From: Gammaproteobacteria bacterium
GTDB taxonomy: Bacteria; Pseudomonadota; Gammaproteobacteria; GCA-001735895
DNA length: 64,000 nt
Direction of reading: 5' to 3'
NCBI GenBank assembly: GCA_024638385.1
Contig: JAHEKJ010000009.1
Location: 1-64,000, forward strand
The translations under genes and the position numbers were made by a program. The notes beneath the pieces were generated by a model. That model saw only the letters and a program-made list of their open reading frames with translations, was not told the DNA's origin and did not search any database. This document shows positions 57,100 through 64,000 of the stretch, piece by piece. Within the stretch, counting starts at the first letter, position 1. Each line of letters starts with the position of its first letter.

Positions 57100-57300
57100 G
57101 AATGGCACTTTCTTGAGCCTGTCATATCCATCAGAGTGCCGCGTCGTTGCGAGGAGGCGCCAGCCGATAACAAGGCGTCATTGCGAGGAGGCGCCAGCCG
57201 ATAAAAAGGCGTCATTGCGAGGAGCGATAGCGACGAAGCAACCTCCTGATTCTTGCCCGATCGCGAGAGATTGCTTCGCTGCTTCGCAGTTCGCAATGAC
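57100..57300. repeat. Composite REP/MITE-like element R5 with three left ends in tandem at 34-bp spacing
   Basis: Left ends at 57143, 57177, 57211 (GTCGTTGCGAGG/GTCATTGCGAGG); complete core 57211-57300. Confidence 0.92.
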
Positions 57301-57334
57301 GCTGGTTCTGGGGCTTTAGTAAGAATCATTCAGT

Positions 57335-58465
57335 TCAGAGGGATTCGGAGACGATGCCGAGGGTGTTGACGAGCTGCGCCGAGTAGTCGGCGTCGTAGGC
57401 GCTCTTGTTTTGCAGCACCGAGAAGATCACGCAGACGACGCCGGTCTCGAGGTTCACAAGCATGAACTGGCCGCCCCAGCCACCGTGGCCGACCCAGCGC
57501 CGGTTGGTATAGAACTGGTTGCTGTAGTACATGCCCTGGCGCGGCGGCGGATACTCGAGCGACGCGCGCTGGCGCGAATGCTCGATGAATTCGGCGTCGC
57601 CGACGCGACGGTTGGCAACGCCGGCGCCGCGGCGCGCGAACAACAGCCCGTAGCGCGCGAGATCGCGCAGGGTCAGGCAGATGCCGCCGCTCAGCACCGG
57701 CATGCCGCCGCGGTCGGTGCCGCAGTAGAGTGCCTGCTCGAAGCCGGCGGCCTCGGCGATCTCGAGCAGCCAGTCGCGCAGCGGCCGGCCGCCGACTTCC
57801 TCGACGGTCCACCCCAGGACGTCGCTGTTGGCCGACTTGTACTGGGGTTCGCGACTGTGATTGGCGAGATCGTCGCCGGTAATGCCGGCGAGAAAATCGC
57901 GCTGCGAAACGTTCAGGTCGTCGCCCTGCAGGCGCCAGCCCTGCGCGGTTTCGTGGGCGTAGCAGGTCGAATCGGGGTCGGCGTAATCCTCGCTGTAATC
58001 GTTGACGACGTCCATGTCCATGACCTGTTGCAAAGTTGCGTCGGCGTAGCCGCTGCCGATCGCCGGCAGGTAGTCGCGCACCTTGCGCTCGAGGTCGAGT
58101 ACGCCGTCGGCGACCAGGCGGCCGACAATCAGGTTGAGCGTGGTCTTGCTGATCGACATGATCGTGTGCGGCTGGTTCGGGCCGAAGTCGCGGGCGTACT
58201 TCTCGAACAGCAATTCCTGGCCGCGCGCGACGGCCATGCCGCAAAAGGCTTCGCCGCCGGTCAGCGCCTGCACCTCCGGCAGCTGGCCGATGCGATGGTC
58301 GATATTCTTCTCGAGCCCGAGCACCAGGTCGGAGCGCAGCGCAATGGCGTAGCGGTTGATCCGGTGCAGATTGCGAAAGCTTTGGCGCCTGAGCGCGGTC
58401 GTGTTCCAGCGCACGCTGTTGCCGGCGAGCACCTCGAGCTCGGGGTTCAGGTAAAATTCGGTCAT
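57335..58465 (-). CDS. Serine hydrolase, class C beta-lactamase-like fold
   Basis: HTIMSISKTTLNLIVGRLVADG (SxxK) ; YKSANSDVLGW; WVGHGGWGGQFMLVN. Confidence 0.9.
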   Translation of the reverse strand: MTEFYLNPELEVLAGNSVRWNTTALRRQSFRNLHRINRYAIALRSDLVLGLEKNIDHRIGQLPEVQALTGGEAFCGMAVARGQELLFEKYARDFGPNQPHTIMSISKTTLNLIVGRLVADGVLDLERKVRDYLPAIGSGYADATLQQVMDMDVVNDYSEDYADPDSTCYAHETAQGWRLQGDDLNVSQRDFLAGITGDDLANHSREPQYKSANSDVLGWTVEEVGGRPLRDWLLEIAEAAGFEQALYCGTDRGGMPVLSGGICLTLRDLARYGLLFARRGAGVANRRVGDAEFIEHSRQRASLEYPPPRQGMYYSNQFYTNRRWVGHGGWGGQFMLVNLETGVVCVIFSVLQNKSAYDADYSAQLVNTLGIVSESL

Positions 58466-58530
58466 CGGGGTCGATTGATTGTCGTGGTCGATGCGATAGC
58501 ATAACAATTTCGACGCTGCCGGGAAGCCAG

Positions 58531-59970
58531 ATGCGCGCCAACAACGTCCTGATCCTGATGTCGGACGAGCACACCCGCTCGGTGCTGGGCACCTACGGCA
58601 ACGCGCTCGCGCAGACTCCGACGCTCGACCGGCTCGCCGCCGGCGGCGTGCGCTTCGACAACGCCTACACGCCGTCGCCGATCTGCATCCCGGCGCGCGC
58701 GAGTTTCGCCACCGGCACGCCGGTATTCGAGCACCGCTGCTGGTCGTCGGCCGAGCCCTATTACGGTCGGCAGACGAGCTGGATGCATCGGCTGCGCGAT
58801 CGCGGCCACCGGGTCACATCGATCGGCAAGTTGCACTACCGCCGCGCCGGCGACGACGTCGGCTTCTCCGAGTCGATCCTGCCGATGTATCTCGCCAATG
58901 GCGGTCGCGGCTGGCCGCAGGGGCTGCAGCGCAAGCCGATGGCCGAGTTTCCCGAGGCCGCGGAGATGGCCGCGCTGCTCGGCCCGGGCGAGACGTCGTA
59001 CACGCGATACGACCGCGATATCGCCGCCGCGGCCGTCGCCTGGCTCGAACTCGAGGCGCCGCGCGAAACCAAGCCCTGGGTCCTGTTCGTCTCGTTCGTC
59101 AGCCCGCACTTTCCATTGTCTGCGCCCGAAGCTTTCTTCGAGCTGTATCGCGATGTCGAGCTGCCGGTACCGTTCGACCGCGATCCCCCGGCCCAGGCCG
59201 ACCATCCGGTCGAGTCGCAGATGCGCGCGTTCTGGGACTATGCCGATCACTTCACCGCCGAATCCGAGCCGCTCGGGCTGAAGAACTACTACGGCCTGTG
59301 CAGCTTCCTCGACGACCACCTCGGGCAGGTGCTCGGCGCGCTCGAGCGCGCGGGCCAGCGTGACGACACGCTCGTGCTCTACACCAGCGACCATGGCGAC
59401 CTGATCGGCAATCACGGTATCTGGGGCAAGTCGTTCATGTACGAGGATTCGGTCGGCATTCCGCTGATCGCGAACGGCCCCGGCATCGCGCCCGCAACCA
59501 ATCCGACGCCGGTCACGCTGGCCGACTTTGCGGCGACGGTCGAACTCGCTGTGGGCGCCGAGCCCGCGCGACCGCACGCGGCATGGCGGGGTCGCCCGCT
59601 GCAGGATTTCTTCGAACGGCCGGAGCCGGATCGACCCGCGCTCGCCGAGTATCATGACGGCGGCAGCCCGTGCGGCGTTTTCATGCTGCGCCAGGGCTCG
59701 TGGAAATTGATCGATTACGCCGAGGGTCACCCGCCGCAATTGTTCGACCTCGAATCGGATCCGCGGGAGACGCGCGATCGCGCCGGCGATCCAGCCTGTG
59801 CGGCCAGGCTCGCCGGGATGCGAAACCGGTTGCTGGAGATTCTCGACCCGGAGGCGGTCAACCGCGCGGCTTTCGCCGACCAGGCGAAGATGATCGAGGC
59901 GCTCGGCGGAATCGACGCGATCCGGGCGAGCCCGAGCTTCAATCACACGCCGATCGAGGAGACGGGCTAG
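58531..59970 (+). CDS. Type I sulfatase (choline-sulfatase/arylsulfatase-like)
   Basis: VLILMSDEHTRSVLGTYGN; SPICIPARASFATG (CxPxR formylglycine motif); LYTSDHGDLIGNHGIWGKSFMYEDSVGIPLI. Confidence 0.93.
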   Translation: MRANNVLILMSDEHTRSVLGTYGNALAQTPTLDRLAAGGVRFDNAYTPSPICIPARASFATGTPVFEHRCWSSAEPYYGRQTSWMHRLRDRGHRVTSIGKLHYRRAGDDVGFSESILPMYLANGGRGWPQGLQRKPMAEFPEAAEMAALLGPGETSYTRYDRDIAAAAVAWLELEAPRETKPWVLFVSFVSPHFPLSAPEAFFELYRDVELPVPFDRDPPAQADHPVESQMRAFWDYADHFTAESEPLGLKNYYGLCSFLDDHLGQVLGALERAGQRDDTLVLYTSDHGDLIGNHGIWGKSFMYEDSVGIPLIANGPGIAPATNPTPVTLADFAATVELAVGAEPARPHAAWRGRPLQDFFERPEPDRPALAEYHDGGSPCGVFMLRQGSWKLIDYAEGHPPQLFDLESDPRETRDRAGDPACAARLAGMRNRLLEILDPEAVNRAAFADQAKMIEALGGIDAIRASPSFNHTPIEETG

Positions 59971-59980
59971 CCCGTGGCGG

Positions 59981-61636
59981 CTATTGGCCGGCCGATTCGG
60001 GCAGGTTTTCGCGCTTGCGTTGTTCGAGCAGGCCGGTCAGCCAGTCGGGGTCCATTTCCGGCACCGACGACAGCAGCAGCCTGGTGTAGTCGGGGAAGGG
60101 CGGCGACAGGATTTCGCTCTTCATGCCCTGTTCGACGACGCGCCCCTGGAACATGACGACGATCTGGTCCGAAATGGCCTTGACCGTCGCGATGTCGTGG
60201 GTGATGAAGATATAGGTCAGGCCGAGTTCCTTCTGCAGACGCAGCAGCAGCTCGAGAATGCCTTTTTGCACGATCTGGTCGAGCGCCGACGTGACCTCGT
60301 CGCAGATGATCAGGTCGGGATTCGCCGCCAGCGCGCGCGCGATACAGATGCGCTGCTTCTGCCCGCCCGACAGTTCCGCCGGCAGCCGGTCGACAAAGGA
60401 TTCGTTGAGCTCGATCATATTCAGCAGCTCGAGCAGCCGATCGTCGCGTTTCTTGCCGCGCAAACCGAGGTAAAACTCCAGCGGCCGGCCGATGATATCG
60501 CGCACGGTGTGACGCGGATTCATCGCCGTGTCGGCCATCTGGTAAATCATCTGGATTTTCTGCAATTGATCGACGCTGCGCTGCTTCAGCGCCGGCGGCA
60601 ACGGCTGGCCGTTGAAGATCACCTGGCCCTTGCTCGGCGGCAGCAACCCGGTAATCACGCGCGCGGTCGTCGATTTTCCCGAGCCGGATTCGCCGACGAT
60701 CGCGACCGTGTGGCCGCGCGGCACGTCGATCGTGACGTCTTCGAGCACCTTGACGCTCCCGCCGTAGCTCGCGTCGACGCCGTCGACGCGCAGAATGTTG
60801 TCTTCCGAATCCTCTTCCGGTTTTTCGATCGAGCGCACCGACCACAGCGACCTGGTATAGGCTTTTTTCGGGCTCGACAACATCGTGCGCGTGTCGGCGT
60901 CCTCGATCGTTTCGCCGTAGCGCAGCACCTTGATCCGGTCGGCCATCTGCGCGACCACGGCGAGGTCGTGGGTGATGTAGATCGCCGCCGTGTTGTATTG
61001 CTCGACGATCGTGCGCATCGCCGCGAGCACTTCGACCTGCGTGGTCACGTCGAGCGCCGTCGTCGGCTCGTCGAAAATGATCAGGTCCGGCCGCGGTGAC
61101 ATTGCCATCGCGGTCATGACGCGCTGCAGCTGGCCGCCCGAAACCTGGTGAGGATAACGCTCGCCGATGTTGTCCGGATCGGGCAATTGCAATACGCGGT
61201 AGAGCCGGCGCGCGTCCTCCATTGCTTCGCTTTCCGACTTGCCGAGGCGGCGCACGGTGGCTTCGACGGTCTGGTCGATCAGCCGGTGCGCCGGGTTGAA
61301 CGACGCCGCCGCGGATTGCGCAACGTAGGCGATGCGCGAGCCGCGCAGCTTGCGCTTCTCCGCCTCCGACGCCTTCATCAGGTCGATGCCGTCGAAGACG
61401 ATCGTGCCGCTGGTGATACGGCAGCCGGGGCGGGCGAAGCCCATCGCGGCGAGGCCGAGCGTCGACTTGCCGGCGCCGGACTCGCCGATCAGGCCCATGA
61501 TCTCGCCGCGGCGCAGCGTCACGTCGACGCCCTTGACGATCTCGTGCCACCGGTCGTCGCTGTAGCCGTCGATGACGATGTCGCGCATCTCCAGCAGGAG
61601 ATCGCCTTTTTGTCCGCGGGTATTGTCGTCAGTCAT
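59981..61636 (-). CDS. Peptide-type ABC transporter ATPase, fused DppD-DppF-like double ABC domain
   Basis: Two Walker A motifs (GESGAGKST, GESGSGKST) and two signatures (VSGGQLQRV, LSGGQKQRI). Confidence 0.95.
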   Translation of the reverse strand: MTDDNTRGQKGDLLLEMRDIVIDGYSDDRWHEIVKGVDVTLRRGEIMGLIGESGAGKSTLGLAAMGFARPGCRITSGTIVFDGIDLMKASEAEKRKLRGSRIAYVAQSAAASFNPAHRLIDQTVEATVRRLGKSESEAMEDARRLYRVLQLPDPDNIGERYPHQVSGGQLQRVMTAMAMSPRPDLIIFDEPTTALDVTTQVEVLAAMRTIVEQYNTAAIYITHDLAVVAQMADRIKVLRYGETIEDADTRTMLSSPKKAYTRSLWSVRSIEKPEEDSEDNILRVDGVDASYGGSVKVLEDVTIDVPRGHTVAIVGESGSGKSTTARVITGLLPPSKGQVIFNGQPLPPALKQRSVDQLQKIQMIYQMADTAMNPRHTVRDIIGRPLEFYLGLRGKKRDDRLLELLNMIELNESFVDRLPAELSGGQKQRICIARALAANPDLIICDEVTSALDQIVQKGILELLLRLQKELGLTYIFITHDIATVKAISDQIVVMFQGRVVEQGMKSEILSPPFPDYTRLLLSSVPEMDPDWLTGLLEQRKRENLPESAGQ

Positions 61637-61645
61637 GGCTAAGGC

Positions 61646-62629
61646 TCAGTCTTTGAGGCCGCTGGTCTTGTGCAGGAACCAGTCGACGACGAAGTTGACC
61701 GCGACCGTCAGCAACGCGATCGCGGCGGCCGGCAGCATCGGCGTCATCGCCGCGGTGATATCGTACTCGGCGAACTGGATCAGGCCCGCGGTTTCGCGCA
61801 CCATCGAACCCCAGTCGGCGGTCGGCGGCTGGATGCCGACGCCGAGGAACGACAGCGACGCGATCGTCAGGAACACGAAGCAGAAGCGCAGGCCGAACTC
61901 GGCGACCAGCGGCGGCATGATGTTGGGCAGGATTTCGCGGCGCAGGATCCAGCCGAGTTTCTCGCCGCGCAGGCGCGCCGCCTCGACGTAGTCCATGACG
62001 ACGACGTTGAGCGAGGTCGCGCGCGCGATGCGGAACACGCGGGTCGAGTCGAGCACGGCGATGATCAGAATCAGGTTGATCGTGTTGGCGCCGAACATCG
62101 ACAGCAGGATCAGCGCGAATATCAGGCTCGGGATCGCCATCAGCACGTCGACCGAGCGGCTCAGCAGGTTGTCGATCCAGCCGCCGTTCCTGATCGCCGC
62201 GGCAATGCCGAGGCCGCCACCGATGAAAAACGCAAGCATGGTCGTGATGAATGCGATACCGACCGTGTTGCGCGCGCCGTAGATCAGCCGCGAGAGGATG
62301 TCGCGACCGAGTTGATCGGTGCCGAGCAGAAATTCCCCGCCCCACGGGGCATACGACAGGTCGAAGATTTCGGCCTCGCCGTGGGGTGCGAGCAGCGGCG
62401 AGAACACCGCCAGCAGGATGTAAATCGCGATGACCGTGAGGCCGAACAGGGCCGTCGGCGGCGCCGATTTAAGGCCGCGCCAGACGTTCTCGGTGAACGT
62501 CCGTCGCGCGCGAATCTGGCCGACCTCGGCGGTTGCGGAGTAACCGGTTTCGGCGAGGTCGAGATCGTCGTGGTGCTGGCTCGCGATCTCGGCATCGGCG
62601 CTCGGCGTTAGTTCATCGTCGCGACTCAT
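61646..62629 (-). CDS. Peptide-type ABC permease (DppC-like)
   Basis: FLLGTDQLGRDILSRLIYGARNTVGIAF; EAARLRGEKLGWILRREILPNIMPPL. Confidence 0.95.
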   Translation of the reverse strand: MSRDDELTPSADAEIASQHHDDLDLAETGYSATAEVGQIRARRTFTENVWRGLKSAPPTALFGLTVIAIYILLAVFSPLLAPHGEAEIFDLSYAPWGGEFLLGTDQLGRDILSRLIYGARNTVGIAFITTMLAFFIGGGLGIAAAIRNGGWIDNLLSRSVDVLMAIPSLIFALILLSMFGANTINLILIIAVLDSTRVFRIARATSLNVVVMDYVEAARLRGEKLGWILRREILPNIMPPLVAEFGLRFCFVFLTIASLSFLGVGIQPPTADWGSMVRETAGLIQFAEYDITAAMTPMLPAAAIALLTVAVNFVVDWFLHKTSGLKD

Positions 62630-63609
62630 CGTGGATGCAATAGCCTCGGGTTAGTGATGATGGCGATAATGTCGGCGAACAGGTTCAGCAGGATGTAGGT
62701 CGCGGCGAAGATCATTGCGCAGCCCTGCACCACCGGCACGTCGCGGGTCGTCACCGCGTCGACCATCAGCTGGCCGACGCCGGGATAGACGAACACGACC
62801 TCGACCACGACGACGCCGACGACGAGGTAGGCGAGGTTGAAGGCGATTACGGTGACGATCGGCGCCCACGCGTTGGGCAGCGCATGGCGCAAAATGATTT
62901 CGGCGCGCGGCGTGCCCTTCAGTTCGGCCATCTCGATGAACGGGCTCGCCATCAGGTTGATGATCGCGGCGCGGGTCATGCGCATCATGTGCGCGACGAT
63001 GACCAGCGTCAGCGTCAGCGACGGCAGCGCGGTCAGGTAGACCCGTTCCCAGAAGGTCGCGTCGGGACTGATGTTGGCGAGCGACGGAAAAATCTTCGTG
63101 AACGAAGACAGCAACAGGATCAACAGGTAGGCGACGAAGAACTCGGGAAACGAAATCGTCGTCAGCGTCGCCGCGTTGACGGCGCGATCGTAGATCGAGT
63201 TGCGATAGAGCGCCGCGGTGATGCCGAGAAACAGCGCCAGCGGCACCGAGATGATTGCCGTCATCGACGCGAGGAAAAGCGTGTTGGCGAGCCGCGGCGC
63301 GAGCAGTTCGATCACCGGCCGCGAGCGGTCGGCGCCGCCGGACGAGCCCCGCCCGGAGAACGAGTTACCCATGTCGCCGGTCAGGATACCGCCGAGCCAG
63401 TCGAAGTAGCGCTCGTGCAGCGGCAGGTCGAGACCCAGCTCCTTGCGAAAAGCGGCCACGGTCTCGGGCAGCGCGGCCTGGCCGAGCACGGCCTGGCCGA
63501 AATCGCCGGGCAGGAACTCGATCGAGCTGAACAGGATCAGCGACACGACGAAGAGCGTGACCAGGCCCAGGCCGAGTCGCTGCAGAATCGTGCGAATTAC
63601 CGGATGCAC
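62626..63609 (-). CDS. Peptide-type ABC permease (DppB-like)
   Basis: IRTILQRLGLGLVTLFVVSLILFSSIEFLPGD; GTPRAEIILRHALPNAWAPIVTVIAFNLAYLVVGVVVVEVVFVYPGVG. Confidence 0.95.
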   Translation of the reverse strand: MHPVIRTILQRLGLGLVTLFVVSLILFSSIEFLPGDFGQAVLGQAALPETVAAFRKELGLDLPLHERYFDWLGGILTGDMGNSFSGRGSSGGADRSRPVIELLAPRLANTLFLASMTAIISVPLALFLGITAALYRNSIYDRAVNAATLTTISFPEFFVAYLLILLLSSFTKIFPSLANISPDATFWERVYLTALPSLTLTLVIVAHMMRMTRAAIINLMASPFIEMAELKGTPRAEIILRHALPNAWAPIVTVIAFNLAYLVVGVVVVEVVFVYPGVGQLMVDAVTTRDVPVVQGCAMIFAATYILLNLFADIIAIITNPRLLHPR

Positions 63610-63725
63610 CCTGAATTCTCCTCCTGCCGGTTTTATTACCGATCGTCGGCAAACGACGATCGGGCCGGTTTCCGTGTCAAAGCCCGGGTGACGCGCTCGC
63701 GCCCGTCACCCGGGAGATTTTTCGC

Positions 63726-64000
63726 TTAAGCGAACCACCAGCGCTCGGCGTTCTTGTTGCCGTCGAACTCCCAGTTGCCTGCAACTTTTTCGGGATGACC
63801 GATTTTCTTGCTGACCGCGTGGATGTTATTGGCGAACATCGGCACCAGCGCACCGCCGTCGTCGTTGACCAGTTGCTGGCACTCGTAATAGATTTCCCGA
63901 CGCTTGTTGGTGTCGAGTTCCGAGCGCGCCTGTATAACCAGCTTGTTGAACCGGTCGGCCGCGGGCGTGCCTTTCCAGGCCGTGTCGTTCCACTTGCTGT
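63726..64000 (-). CDS. Peptide-type ABC substrate-binding protein, C-terminus only (runs off window)
   Basis: Minus-strand frame ending ...VAGNWEFDGNKNAERWWFA-stop; adjacent to DppB-like permease. Confidence 0.75.
   Translation of the reverse strand, partial: SKWNDTAWKGTPAADRFNKLVIQARSELDTNKRREIYYECQQLVNDDGGALVPMFANNIHAVSKKIGHPEKVAGNWEFDGNKNAERWWFA

Overview
GC-rich, densely coded, probably gammaproteobacterial-type chromosomal window with about 53 supportable CDSs and no rRNA, tRNA, CRISPR or intact prophage that I could recognise. From left to right: (i) a surface-glycan or export locus (GT2, MsbA-like ABC exporter, small-molecule kinase, two GTs, CBM9/DUF5916-like protein, AlgE-like barrel); (ii) a lower-GC scar with an IS21-type istA remnant; (iii) a minus-strand D-glutamate/5-oxoproline locus (class IV aminotransferase, DUF4392, PxpC, PxpB, PxpA, DUF1445); (iv) an acyl-CoA ligase, HCDH/ECH fusion, hydrolase, MetY-like and DmdA-like run suggestive of DMSP/methanethiol metabolism; (v) housekeeping genes plus MtnA and a class II aldolase (DHAP-shunt-like), ManC, AcuI/YhdH, PpnN, PhoH, CoA transferase, tandem TPR paralogs, NudC, LysR and an RND pump; (vi) SDR, two-subunit aconitase X, Rieske oxygenase and a quaternary-amine ABC transporter with an unusual double permease; (vii) sulfatase and peptide ABC genes. 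Two dispersed intergenic repeat families stand out: GGGGACAG-capped palindromes with divergent inner hairpins (one copy heads a 74-bp tandem array), and composite GTCATTGCGAGG repeats with nested or tandem half-elements. Functional names come from motif recognition and memory only; no database search was run.
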